Below are positions 18,680-31,800 of a stretch of 64,000 nt of DNA, piece after piece. This stretch comes from Pomacea canaliculata (Eukaryota; Mollusca; Gastropoda; Architaenioglossa; Ampullariidae). How positions within the stretch are numbered: position 1 is the stretch's first letter; each line of letters starts with the position of its first letter. Position numbers and translations under genes: made by a program. The DNA lies in assembly GCF_003073045.1 (NCBI RefSeq), contig NC_037591.1, positions 25,081,319 through 25,145,318 of the forward strand. The letters are read 5' to 3'. Below the pieces are notes generated by a model. That model had not been told where the DNA came from, did no database searches, and saw only the letters and a program-made list of their open reading frames with translations.

Positions 18680-21600
18680 CTACTGAGCACCACCAGGTCT
18701 GAAGCGAAAAAACAGGAAGACGCCGAGAAAGCCCAGAAGTGCTCCCAGCACCAGCATGCCTGTTGCCATACCTCCCATCGCGCCTGCAAAGCACAGGTGC
18801 ACACATATTTTAAATTCTCCGCAGGAAAAGAACGTGAGCACGTGAATATATATTTACGTGACAGTCGCACACACCCGTGCAAATACATGCACCGTAGATC
18901 ACACACTCTCTCGCCTTTCAATCAACAAATAGCATGGCACAAAGAGATTTTAAAAAGTGCATCTTGTAAAGATTTTTGTAAATAGCGGTCTGTCAGATCA
19001 CTGTATTCAGATTATGGTATTATATGAGTTTTAATTCCCGAGAGCCACATTTTCTGTCAGTCAAATGCGTGCCTTCTACAACAGTTACCAGACCTCAGAC
19101 GTGTTCATCAAACGACGCCACATCATCTACGGACGTTGAGAGTCGCCTTTCCAAATCAATCAATGAGTTGTCCTTTGACCGTCGCTGGTCGTTGAGGGGA
19201 GCGCATTTGCTTATTTAGGGCAATAGTCAGCAGGTCCTGTACAGGACGACCAGTCCAGTCTTTGACGTTGAAGTGTCCAATCTAGTTCTTTTCTCTGATA
19301 GTGAATTCTTTCGGCGAGCGACATGCGTCGTTCTCCAAGGTGCTTTCGAATAGAATTTGACAGGTCTGCAGTGCGACATTTTTGTCATTCAGAGCAGACA
19401 TGAATGTTGGAGGAGACATCATACCTTCCACGCTATCTACCAAACAGTTCCACTGTGGAATGATTTTGGCACGATGCAACAACTGGGTAAATGTACAGCA
19501 AAAAATATCAACACCTCAAAAAATATAGACAAATCAGAAAAAAACTTACCTCCTGAATAACCAGAAAAAGGATGAGGAGAAGATGAAGATGCGTTCAAAG
19601 TGGAGGAAGAGGAAGCGCCATCATTTTTCCTAAACCGGGAGGGCACATAGAACTGGTATTCAGCGCCCGCTGGCTTGCCAACGAAGCTACGGATCTGTAA
19701 GGTCAAAGGGCTGAGCATTAGAGTCAATTCATATTATACGTTTACAGATGTATATAATCTTCAACGTGAGAGACATTGTCAATGGGGCTACGTCTAAGCA
19801 GAGAGAGAGAGGAGCTAAAGAGAGACTGTATACTTTAGCTCTCTCTTTTTTTTCTCTCTGTTATACACATGGGTGCATGGTGTTTAAAAGTTGTCTTACG
19901 TCTGATCCCATGTGATGACCATTGTGCTGGTGTTGAGGGCGTTCATCAGGACATTGTAAGCAGTTGTCACGTCTTTCTCTACCGGCGGGTTCGCAACGTC
20001 CCCTGCCAGTGGCGCTTTGTCTAGCAGGTCAAAGGTTATGAGCACGTTCAGCCCAGCCTCTTGAACCTTATGATATTTGAAAAGATAGGTTTGGGGTTAA
20101 GACTTAGAGCGCCAACTGACTGAGCAACTAACCAAACGTCATGAAATTTCCAGATACAAAATGAGAAAGAGCAGGAAAGATATACACGCATTTGAAAGAC
20201 AGACTAGATATTAAATATGTGAGGAATATATCTGTGGGGCAAGCAGCCACATGCCCTGGAACTAGTGAGCCGTGTATGGGGCTTCTTATTGCCAGATGGC
20301 GGTTCTTGAGCGAAGGGCCTACGTTCTGACGGTCTACTGAACACGCGTCACTCACGTCCAGGCGGGAGATGCGGAGTGGAGACACACCCATCACCCGCTG
20401 CAGACTCTGTCGCACGTAGGACTTGAATGTTTTCAGACTGGTACCCACAACGCTGTAAAAGGAACCTGACACATAAAAATTCACAGATAAATATATGCTC
20501 AATGCAATAAAGGAAACCTACTTTTATAATCTCCTCCCCCCTCCCCTTTGTCAACAATCTGCACAGGGTTTTAAGTTTTGAGGGCAAAGAATTTATTTCA
20601 ACCGGAAATCCATTCTTACGGAAGCGTATCTAAGAGTACAGGGGGAATAGCATGGGGCATACACACATGACAGGGATGGAAGTCTGATGCCGCATCTTTT
20701 TAAAAATGTTTTAGAGTTAATAAGAAATTTTTTTTTTAAACGTATTACTGTTCTTTAATAGATTCTTATTTTATTTTATCTGTTCACAATTATCGCTACA
20801 TTTAATATTAAACTGCTGTAATTTATGGCAATTATTGGCTTAGTCCTTTAAAGTTCCTTGGTCTTTTCGCCCCGGGGTCATTAAATTATTGATATGCACA
20901 CTCAAAGTTATGTAAATTACTTTTCGAATGCTTACCCTGCACCAGAAAAGCCACATTCTTCGATGTTGCGGGATCGTAACACGAGCTAACGTCGTACTCT
21001 CCGAAATCAGGCTCTTCTGCACTATAGTCATAAATTTGCACCATATAGTGGAATGACTGAAAACAACAACAAATCATTTCACATGGCATTTGCAATAAAC
21101 GCAAAACACACCACTTGCAAATATAACCGCTCCCAAATTCCAGCTCTCTCTCTCCCTCTCTTTCTCTTTCTGTGTGTGCGTGTGTAAATTGTTAAAGCGT
21201 TCAAATGAAATAATGTGCTAAAAAGTGGCAAGTAAGAATGAGAGAGAGAGAGACTCAAGACTGAAATTGCCTATTGTTAGGCTATTGACCCATACAGTTG
21301 GATTTGTGAGATTCCAACACTAGGGTAACCACGACATTGAAAAGTATTATATTCTACTATCAACCAATTTCTTTGTACACTCGGAGAAACGATTTAACGT
21401 CGTCCATCCCCTGATTTTCCAAAAAGAAACCCAAACCCGCTTCTGTAAAGATCAAGAAAGAAAGAAAGACGACAGACAGACACAAAGATTTATGTGCAGA
21501 TATATATATATATCTATACGGTGAATGCTGTTTACATCTTCCGAGAAGATCTCCAGCATGACGGGTAGCACAAGGTTGCTGCGATAACCCATCGCCGACA

Positions 21601-24600
21601 TCCAGTCGCTCTGCCAAACAAGAAAACAAGACATCCTCGTGACACAGATGTGACTCTACACTCTGACTTTTTTGTATACTCTTTAGATGTTTTAACAAAC
21701 ATGGTGATTTTAATACGAAGTATAAAACATTTTACTGTCTGCGTATGCTTTACATGTCTCACCAAACAGCTTAATGCTAAATAAGTTTGGAGAAAATCAT
21801 TGAATATAAAATTGTAAATTGTCAATGGAGCGTCTTGAGGATGTGCATGGGTTGCTGCTCACTTTAGACATGGCGGACAGAGAGGAAATTATGGTGGATA
21901 GGGGAGAGAGTGGAGAAACAAAATCCAAGAGCCGGAAAGTGAGAGAAATAAGGGAAAAGAAGAGAAGAGAAAGCTGCTGCTATTTGTGAATGTGTGGGGT
22001 GATGTGGAGCTTACATTGGCAAAGTACCAAGTCCAGACGGAGGCTGGGTTCTTCTGACTCGTGGGATCAGGGTAGTCAAAGCGGAACATGGACCACGCGT
22101 CACAGTCAATGCCCCGGATGTTTCTCTGATGACAATTAGGCTTTATGACTCAAATAATCAACACCTGAGAATAGTGATATCTTTACCATTGTACAAGAAA
22201 CTTAAATGAAAGAAACATGTGTTATTATAAGCCCTTAAAAAAGTAAACATTTCGGATAATCCAACACTCTAGAAAGGAGTTCGTTCACTTTCTTAAAACA
22301 AGAGCGCACGTCACATCTTTAGGCGCAGCTTAGACGGTTTATGTTTTATCGTGTGCGGAGACCGGACGGCCGACCGGTTCGCCGCGGACGTTTAGCCGCA
22401 TTATTTCAGAGAGAGGCTTTTACTTCTCAAAGAATGAAAGTAACTACTAGATTACACAATAATTCTTTATTTCAAACATTTACACACAGACTTCACAGAC
22501 AGTTCACTTTGATTGTCACAGATTATGCGCAACAGGCTTTGAGAATAATTGTACAATGCGAGGAAATGTGTGAGCTAACGGTTCACATGAGGAGGGATAG
22601 TGAGAGAGTTCACTGAATTTACAATGGCGAGAGAAATGTGAGCGCGTCACACTTTGACTTCGGCTAAAGGTCGCGCGTGAATGCCAATGAGTGGCCCGGC
22701 GAAACGTAACGTCCAGTCGGCAAAACGTCCGGCTCCGAAACGTCCGGCGGCGAAACGTCCGTCGGCGAAAAGTATGTGTACCGTTTTAATCCTTCCATCA
22801 AGCGCCTTGAGTCGCGTCCTGCACCTGGTTTTCCTGAGTCAGGCATACTCACCGTGTCCAGGTGTTCGTGAGAGCGGTTCAGTGTCATATACTCACCGTG
22901 CCCTGGTACTGGTAAGTGCGGTTCAGCGCCAAGAAGTCTTGGGGACTGCGCATGCGCACGTATTTCAAGCCTGAGCTGACGGCGTCGACTGCGGTCGGCG
23001 GAATCTGACTGGCGGAGCAGGCACCACTCAGTACGTCCAAGGTGTACGACACACCTGTAGCAGAAGGTCAAGTCCATGCACTCACATAGCTGATGACATG
23101 GATCTTGTCTACTTGGACAGACTTTCAACACTTCCTGTCTCTGTCATCTTTTTTTCTGAAGTCAGGGTAATCGTTAAGTTAGTTCAATCCGAGTTCGATG
23201 CTTATCTAGTTGCTGAGGGAAGAATTTCTTGTTTTATTTATTGGTCTTCATTGTTGTCTCAGTGTTAGAGTAATGAAGATTTTTAATAGGTGTTAAAGTT
23301 AAAGAATTAGCTCACCTGTGTTATAGTCGTGGATGAGGGAGGTGTAGCGTGTGCCGTTGGACTGTTGAATCTAGGAGGGTCCCAATAATCCTCTCTAGCG
23401 ACTTTTGCTTTGCTGTCATACAGTTCCTGAAATGCAGTGCATTCGTGCATAACATCACTCGTGTACTCTCACTTGTCCTTCGTGCAACATTAATTCCTTT
23501 TCCTCCATTACTTTCTCTCCCTTTTTCTGTTTGTCACTGTTATGTTGTGGAAAATACTTTTCCCAAGATGTCCTCACTCTCGTTCCAAGGTATCACACCT
23601 TCATATTTTTATCTTCCCGTCCACATCCAACCAATCTCTTCTATCCACTACCCTTTAGTAGGGGACATACAAGTTCTACACACTTACTTTAACAAAGGCG
23701 ATGCCTTTTTGCATTACATCCAGGTATTCCGCCTTGAAAGAATAGGCAGGCGGCAAGCTGGGGACTGGCTTTGTGTTTTTCCCGCTGAGGCAGTAAGTAT
23801 TGGCTGGAACCTTTCATGAGATGGTGCACGGTCAGGTCAAGTTAGTCTGACATAAAGACTGGACAAGACAGGGAAAGGACGTCACACTGGGGATAAGTAG
23901 GACATCAGGGTAGGAGACACCAAAGCAGGTAGACATTAAGTCATAAGAAGCATAAAAACAGAATTTCTCTCATGACAGGCAAAGTGACCGTTAAACTACG
24001 AAAAGGAAATGCCAGAGCTAAGGAGGTCATCAAAATAGTTAGGACATCAAATAAAAAATTATGAAAAATGTGTACATAATAGGCACAACACACAGGACCC
24101 GGATGAATTAGGAATGCTTTTCAAACGGACTCGCGATAGAAAGATGGCCGTCAGGATGTCAGAGTTCGGCTGACAAAACTCGTCATCAAGTAACGCTATG
24201 ACGTCACGCACCTCAAAGACGTTGTCCGACCCCTGGATGTCAGGCTGGAAATTGTAGAACTCGTAGATGTGGTGGAAGGGACGGCTGTAGGTCTGGTTGA
24301 GCCACATCAAGCCCTGCACCACGCACCTCACAGGCTCGGCGTACTGGGACACTGTTGTCCACTGTGTCGTGTCTGCAGGACAAGGACGCGTAGACAGTCA
24401 CGTGGTTGGTTGATTGTTTTTTTTATTATTATTCCCTTGACAGTTATTAACTAGAAACACATTTTTCTTGGTGGGTGGGGGAGAGATGGTCTTCTAAGAA
24501 ATGCGTGCCTGCATGTTCACCTCTGTGTGTGTGCAAAATCTTTCAACAATTCATCTACTCCACCATCATGCCTTCAGTATGTAAAGACTAAGGTCGTTAA

Positions 24601-26684
24601 GTATACAATTAAATGATGATGGTTGTAGCTAACATTATATGTGGAGAAATCAGTAATAGAAAAATATCATAATCAATAAACTTACAGCGTATATTAAATT
24701 GTCAAATCTTCGCAATTACTCTTGTGATTTTATTTCTTTCTTCATACATTCCATCAGACAGTCGTTCTTTTAATCGATCAACAGGCGAGCAGTTTGAGCT
24801 TGAAAACAAATTCTGTAAAGTTTAGGGAAGCAGTAGGGATGGCAGGTCACTGTGAGCTCAGGGAGGCAACGGAAGCAGAGGACACTCACTGCTGAAGTAC
24901 CACGTGACGGTGGCTGTAGCGTCCAGACCCTGCCAGTACTGGCACGACAGCCACTTGTCGCACAGGATCCCTCGCACCCGCTCCTGACCGGCATACTGTT
25001 CGCTGACGTCAGGACCGCTGAAATGCAGCGCCCCCTGCACGGAGTAGATGCGGTCCGTGCCATTCGCGTTGGCCTGAAGCCCGAACATCTCGCTGTTGTC
25101 GTTGGTGGACAGATTCTGGCTGTAGCACGTGTAGCCTCCCTCTACGCGAAATCACACGCACACATGCACACACACGTACACACACACACACACACACGCA
25201 CATGCACGCACATACACACAGAGTATCAAAGACCAAAGGATGTATGTGTGGTGGACTTATAGCAATATTGTTATCACTCGCCGACACTCGCCAGCACTTG
25301 ACCAAGATCACCCAATCGCTTCCTCTAACTTCCTCCACCGGAGACTTGTGTCAGAGCAGATTTCACGAGACCACAACACGTCCCTTAGTTAACTTAAAAC
25401 TAAGTCGATAGCTTTCATCATTTATAGCAGATGAACAAAAAGTTATCAAAATCTACACACATTCTTTCTTCTTGTTAGAGAGTCGCAGTGCAGGAAACAG
25501 GCATGTAAGTAGTAGTCTAACAGGGAGGACCTAAGATAACTTCTACTGGTTGTTTGCTCGTTTGTCAGTCACCGTTGACTTTTCTTGGCATAAATACTGA
25601 GGAGAATCGAGTTATACATACGGTCGTCTGCGTAGACGCTGAGGTATTGGTTGCTCTTGTAGTAGTAAAAGAAGTAAGCTTCACTGCCTTCCTCCATCTA
25701 CATAGAGGCAATTGATGCGAATAAAGAAAAGGGTAATAATTATGCGAAGTATGATATTTAATTTAATGTTTAAAATGTGTACACACGAAAAGACACTTTC
25801 ACAAACTCATACATTAATCCTCATCCTTCTTTGTTTATTCGCTCGAGGTCCTGCACTCAAGCACGGATATACAATCCACATAATGACATGAGCAAAGAAG
25901 GGAGAGAGATGGGTGTGTGTGTGAGAGAGAAAGGAAGAGAGAGAGAGAGAGAGAGAGAGTTTGTGTGTGTGAGATAGAGAGAATGTTTGGAATGTTGGAA
26001 CCTATCGCTTCCTCCTGAAACCAGAAGTCATACGTCAGTTGTGAATACTGGAACAATAAAGGGTCACCATGACGCCTGCTTTCAGTCACCTGATGAACAG
26101 CGCCGATGTTGCTGTCGTAGCTGTAGAACTCGTGTAACGATGACGTAGTATTCTTGTCCAGAAGGTTGACCTCCACCGCAGGGAATACGAAGAAGGAAGA
26201 TCCGGCTTCTTGTGAGCTGTTTGTATACCGACACCATAATTTCAAACAAACACACATTGAGACACATTTACAGATATAAATTTCAAACGTGCAAGTCTAC
26301 ATAAATACATGCACGAGCAGCACATTAGTGGCTGAACAAGCAAATTCTTCTCATTAGTCAGCAACTTCTCAAACTTTTGTATTTACATTTTCATTTCTAA
26401 TTATTGGCAAATGGAAATTCAGCTATGAAGATATTTTCTCTTTCTCTCTCTCTCTCTCAGTTTTGAACCGATGAGATTGACAGAAGACTCTTTTAAAAAG
26501 CTGTCGATGCGTAAAAACAACAGAGGGCTGGGCAAAAATGTTTTTCACCTGAAGAGCTATAGGCATTGCACACGGCGTGATCCCACCCGTGTTTGTATAC
26601 ATCCCCAGACACAGCCGCAAGCAGCGCCATCACTGCCACCAAAAGCGAGGCTGTGCTGTGGTCGGACACGTGACATCCAGCCAT
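18680..26684 (-). CDS. Multi-module secreted/type I membrane protein, 'LolA-like' metazoan family (16 exons, about 665 aa)
   Basis: Exons in coding order: 26684-26549, 26208-26090, 26047-26002, 25687-25622, 25141-24890, 24372-24212, 23810-23688, 23426-23316, 23054-22897, 22125-22015, 21610-21536, 21056-20936, 20465-20356, 20066-19900, 19686-19550, 18783-18680. All phases agree if one missing base is allowed in the exon 23426-23316. The protein begins MAGCHVSDHS with a hydrophobic signal (SLLVAVMALLAAVSG) and ends after GYSGGAMGGM with a membrane segment (MLVLGALLGFLGVFLFF) and short FRFRPGGAQ tail. Two modules end alike: VRGILCDKWLSCQYW...VTWYFS (about residue 206) and NIRGIDCDAWSM...VWTWYFAN (about 428). 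I recall this pattern from large uncharacterised animal membrane proteins annotated as LolA-like; the function is unknown. Exon borders for 26047-26002, 25687-25622 and 19686-19550 depend on choosing the AG that keeps phase. Confidence 0.8.
22350..22775. repeat. Inverted clusters of a GGCGAAACGTCC-type motif in an intron
   Basis: At the right edge the unit GGCGAAACGTCC or a close variant recurs about five times (22695-22770). At the left edge (22358-22400) the reverse complement appears (CGCGGACGTTTAGCCG). The two clusters flank about 290 bp of AT-rich sequence, as would long repeat-built termini of a non-autonomous transposon. Confidence 0.5.
22845..22935 (-). repeat. Duplicated exon end with second splice donor
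   Basis: On the minus strand, the end of exon 23054-22897 (encoding LNRTYQYQGT, then GTGAGTAT) is followed about 46 bp later by a diverged copy encoding LNRSHEHLDT and again GTGAGTAT. The first donor fits the gene's phase; using the second would read through an in-frame stop. Confidence 0.6.
25158..25222. repeat. (CA)n microsatellite
   Basis: A run of CA dinucleotides with CACG/CATG interruptions in the intron next to the exon 25141-24890. Confidence 0.9.
25925..25985. repeat. (GA)n/(GT)n microsatellite
   Basis: A pure GA run flanked by GTGTGT, within the intron just downstream (in coding sense) of exon 26047-26002. Confidence 0.9.
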
Positions 26685-28820
26685 CCTTTCTATTGGTTGA
26701 ATCCTTTCTCCCAGTTGTTCGGTTCTGTGGAGAAAAATGATTGGGTGAACATCCAAACTGGTTGATCCGGTAGTCAGCTTTTGTGACAATAACATTACTT
26801 CTTTTAAAATCCCTTTAAAATCTTTGAGAGGCATTAGTCTTTCGAGTGAGGAATAAGGTTGTAAATTAATGTAATGCATGTAATGCGGTCACACACTGCA
26901 ATTACGGTTAAGAGCCATGGACACACAGGCAGACATCCATCCATAAAGCAAACTACCCCGAGCTTTCATGTTTCGCTCTATTGGTACATAACACGTTTGG
27001 ACAAAAGCTTTTTGCAGTGCTGACTGCACCTATATCTGGATCATGTGTTATCAGAGACTAAAGTTAACATACTATCAAACATTTCACGCCTGTGACTGAT
27101 AACACTGATGGAGAGGAGTGAGTGGGACAGTTAACGGTACAAATACTGTAGTCAAGGTCTGAGATATCGGTATGACATTGATGACATCTCTCTGTCGCTG
27201 ACATGTGCTACACACACAATTATTTGGCGATCCATGCCAAAAGGTTACACAACTTCGTGACACATTCTGGTAACAAGTACCCAGCACAGCTCAGTCCTAC
27301 GAAAACGTATCAAAAGCTGGTGCCTCCTCCTGTACCCCGAGATAATAACTACTAATGTCTATAGGTCAACTGCCTACACTGTATTAAAGTCTGAACAACG
27401 TGTTAGCTCAGAGTAGGGTTGAATTTCCGATTGTTTTTGTCCACTATAAGGTATTGAGTTCTGTCCTCTATGACAGATACTTTCGAAGAATGCGCCTCTT
27501 CGATTATCTTCGACTCATTTAACGGTTTTATACAAAGTTTAATCTGATGATGGCTCTTACAGTCTCATGCTTATTGCATACTGGTTATACTCATGATATT
27601 TGTAGTTACCATAGTTTTTTCAAATAATATCTTTTCAGCAGCCCCAGTATTACCCTGGCTGATACTTGTTTCTCCCATGAAAGAAAAAAGCCAGTTGACA
27701 AAGGACAAATTTCTTATTCTTCATATAAATGATGCTTATCTGCATTAAAAGGAAATGTAACACAATGGTATGCACGATTACTGCTACAAAAAGTAATATT
27801 CAGCTTCAAAAATATGTAGTGTATGGGACAGTGATAGATGGCGAACATCATGAAGAACAAGCAAACATACCTCCTACTACGTGGTAAACCGCTTCATGAA
27901 GCACGTACTCCCGATCAGTTGAAAATGGCGGCGATGAAATGATGCTTCCAAGATGGCCGCTCAGAAGAGAGACGCAGGATGAAGACGCATCCCTCGATGC
28001 TACCTGGATGGACTGATCACGCACGCACCGCCCAAAGCCGTGTGATAACTTGATACAAGGTGCTTTGCCGGCTTGGTCCCACCGACTGATATGCAACTGA
28101 TAGTGAGAACACGACAACGTACGTTTCGCAACACACATGCTGTGTATTCACATCGGAGTCAAGTTGTTTTGTATTCTTCCTATTCTCCCTCTCTGTCACT
28201 CACAAACACGCACGCACGAACGCATATATATTTTCTTTGAAAACTTATCTTTTCCGGAAGTTTTTTGATCGAACTTGTCCCCGAAAATTTATTGTGCTGA
28301 TAAAGTAAGTGCGTGCGTGTGCGCGCGCGCGTGCTGTATGTTGTGGTTGTAACAGATGCTTTTGTTGATGTGTGCTGTTATTATATTACATTCTTAAGGC
28401 TGGTATTAAGTCTTATGTAGGATGTACTATACCTGGCATTATGCTTTTGAATGCTGTTTGGTTGTTTGATTTGATGTTACCTCTATTTAAGAATTGTAAA
28501 GCATAAGGATTATGGGTGAGGGTTAATGAAATTTCGCTACATAATATAATAATTATTATTCACACACATTTCAGGTGCACTAAGGCAAACTATTTGAGTT
28601 GCATGTCAAACAATTTTTCTGATTTTTTTCAAAATAATCTCTTTACACTTCCGTCTGCTACTTGTTTCAGATGGACAGAACTCCTTGTTATCTTACAGAG
28701 ACCCGTGATGTGTTTGTCAAACATCATGCACGTACATGCAATCTGACCCAGTGGATTAGAAAGCGTGCCTGAGGTCTGTGACTCGTCAGTAGAACTCCCG
28801 GTCCTCCAGGTGGCTTATCG
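26685..28820. other. Region between two divergent genes
   Basis: This 2.1-kb stretch separates the start codon of the minus-strand LolA-like gene from the promoter of the plus-strand Ig-SRCR gene, so it must hold two divergent promoters and 5' UTRs. A short GTGTGCGCGCGCG run lies at about 28314-28332. No further gene is recognised. Confidence 0.5.
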
Positions 28821-28826
28821 GTCTGC

Positions 28827-28837
28827 TATTTATAAGG
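28827..28837 (+). promoter_or_regulatory. TATA box of the Ig-SRCR gene
   Basis: TATTTATAAGG lies about 45 bp upstream of the start codon at 28879. With the usual 25-30 bp spacing, transcription would start near 28860 and give a very short 5' UTR. Confidence 0.6.
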
Positions 28838-28878
28838 TGGGTAGAGAAGTTGGGTTCTAGTGTCTCTGAAGATTCGCC

Positions 28879-31800
28879 ATGGAAACTAGCACCATCATTC
28901 TGTGGGTTATATCAACTTGGGCATCATTAACAGGTAAATAAGCTGCATTTGTCTCACAAACACGATAAAAGCATAGCTCATTTCAAAGAATGAAATCATG
29001 AAACCTACCGCCATATTACGTAAGCCACTTCAGATCCTATGCATAGAAGAAACAATGCAGGTCTCATAGCAAATCGTAGGAATGACAATGAATAGTTTGT
29101 TATTAAGTATCATTGGAGGTATAGCCTGCCTGTTATAAATAATTTCAAAGATTGCATAACAATAATTCATATCACACGAAAGAGATTGATGACCTTGCCT
29201 GTTTTAAAACAGAGAAGAAACTTTGCTCATTTTATTTGCAATGAATTATAAAAAAATATTGCTATAGACTGTATGTTTCTGGCGCGTCCCGGTGGCGCAG
29301 GTGTACTTGCCTTGTCATCAAAACAGTCAGAGTGAGAGTCTCATGATGTGGCACAAGTTTCACGTGCTATATCTGTAGTTGCTGAGACATAAAACCAAAT
29401 ATATTCGTAAACTTCAAATATTTGATTCAATATTATGAGTTCTTTGTCTTAAAACGTTAAACGTGGAGTTTGTTATTCAAATTTTCCACCATCTTGTTTC
29501 TGATTGGAGCAAGAATCAGCTTGAAAAGGGGAAAACCTCGGTCATTACTTAACTTGTGTGTTTTTTTATCCGAATAATGAGGGGCAGTTGTGAAGTTTGT
29601 TGCGCTCAATTTCAGGGTGGAAAGTTCAAACACATAATTAAAAAAGATTCATTTGCATTCTTCACAATTAAAGATACCTGACTGATGAGTCAGGTGACAG
29701 GTGAAGTAGGCTTTTCCTCTTGCAGTGCCCAAGACACGGTCATTAGGCCATGGAACTATCACTTATCTCGTTCTTTTCTTTTTTTAGGGTGGGTGGGTTG
29801 AACGAGTTTGCGATGACAACGCAACAGGTGTTCTTTCTTAATCATGCGAGTGTGTGTATGTGTGTGTGTGTGTGCACGCGCATTCAGCAGTTTTCAAGAT
29901 ATGCAATTCATCTCTTTCACTTTTGGACCCATTAACAATAACTTTCTGGCATCTCGTTATGAGGTCATACATATGTCAAAGCTTTTAATATTTCGAGGCT
30001 CCAATTGTTCCCTTACCAAAAATCAAGAAAACAAAGTTTGACTGTATCCTTTCCAGTTCAGGCTTTGTTTAGGTGCTAGTGTGAAAGAAAGGGTAACACA
30101 TCCTACTTTATTCAGGAAAATTGTCTGAACAGAAAACCTTTTGAAACAGATTTTAGTTATTTTTCCAGCAGTGTTTGCATTATTCTGATAAATGTAATCA
30201 AAAATATACACGAAGTATTAACAATTACACATCTCAAATTGCAGCAGTCTCGGCTTTCAACTGGACCGTGTCGTCCCCAGCAGACGGGAGTGTGATTCCA
30301 TCATGTCCAGGGGACAACGTGACCATTCCGTGGGATTTCGTGCTGGGTCCCGGAGACAGTTTGCTTAATGCCGAATGGTATTTCCAGCAAGAAGGTATTT
30401 AGTCTTACTAGTGCTTACTTAGTGTGATGGAACTAATAGCAGGAGACAGCAGCAGCTAATTAATAATCATTAGCGTCACGCTCCATGAACATGAACTCAA
30501 TTGACCTCATGGAAATAAGAATGTAACAGTTTATAAAGACCATTTTCCGTCGTGGGTGGGATTGCGGGGAAATGTCCATATACCATAATAATAAACAGAA
30601 GACTTTACTAGTCTCGCAAGCAAAACCTTTATATGAACCAGCATGCGAGACTTAAACTGTTCCCTGTTCACGTGTAAAAAGAAGACAGTAGACCAGGGGT
30701 GGGCAATTAATTTTCCCAAGGGGCCGCATGAGTAATTGGGATCGTTTTAGAGGGCCGGACTAATATAGTTAACTCAGTTTTACCCAATACTTTATATATA
30801 GTATATATACTGGCGGGCGGGCCAGAGGGCGGGCCGGTCAGAGACAGGAGGCGGGCCGGATCCGGCCCGCGGGCCGGCCTTTGCCCAGGTCTGACCTAAA
30901 ACCACAAAAAAGTATGGCATTCATCATTCAAAACAATCTTTTCACTGAAAGGGACATTTTGTGTTTTGTGAGTGTAATTGTGAAACACAGGCACAACAAA
31001 TGGGAATTTCTCAGCCGTCCTGTGAGCTCTGCATGCTTCTGTTAAAAAAAAAAAAAACGAATACTCTAAGTTACTCAAAGTATGAGGCATATGTGTCTGA
31101 AATCCCCCATGATCATATATTTTTTATTTCTGATGTATCAAACTGCACATAAAGTTCATACTCAACAGCACACTTTTAAATAATCAAATATATACAGAAT
31201 ACATTGTGTACATTGTATCCAGATTCAAATATACGATCATTTCAGAGATGTGTGGATTTGTTCAATGAAGTGTATTTATTAATGAAAATAAATATTTTAA
31301 ATGCAATGCTCACATGATAGGTTTCCCCTCAGAAGATACACGCTGTCCTCCTTTTGTTCCTTGTAGAATTGACTGGACTGGTTTTCCATTCCTTCCATTG
31401 CAGTTTCTTTATTCCTCTTGTCGGCAGAGTTTGTCCCCGAATGATCTCCAAACCACCGATGTATTGCAATTTTCATCTTATGTTTCCTCAGCCGTCCACG
31501 TGAATCCACTTTCTTGGCCGCAGTGTTGTTGAATAGATGTCTCGGGGTGAAACAGAAAAAAAAAATTAGAAGGGTTACCCCAAAGGCACCAAGCAACTAA
31601 TCTTGAAACTATAACAACTATCTATGACACTGCAAAGATGGTTGACATTTTCCACTGATTATCGGTCCGAGTCCACGTGTATTAATTGAGGTCGCTAGAC
31701 GTGGACAGCTGAAGCGCACAAATCTTTGTGTAGCAAGATTGCACAGAACAACCAAAGAAAACGTCCGCGGTACTAACTTCACAAAAGAACAGTCTGTTAA

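Noticed and set aside
18508..18985. Coding gene from the 137- and 150-codon frames on both strands
   Set aside because: They are shadows of the last exon and 3' UTR of the LolA-like gene; the real frame ends ...FRFRPGGAQ at 18680.
27848..28199. Upstream minus-strand frames as extra 5' exons of the LolA-like gene
   Set aside because: The start at 26684 already precedes a good signal peptide; no phase-linked donor or homology supports further coding exons.
29281..29400. tRNA gene or SINE head near CCCGGTGGCGCAGG
   Set aside because: An A-box-like sequence is present but no convincing B box or cloverleaf could be traced.
30694..30893. Independent simple insertion of the left hAT copy
   Set aside because: Its right flank (ACCTAAAA) does not repeat its left flank (CAGTAGAC), while the right copy's outer flank does.
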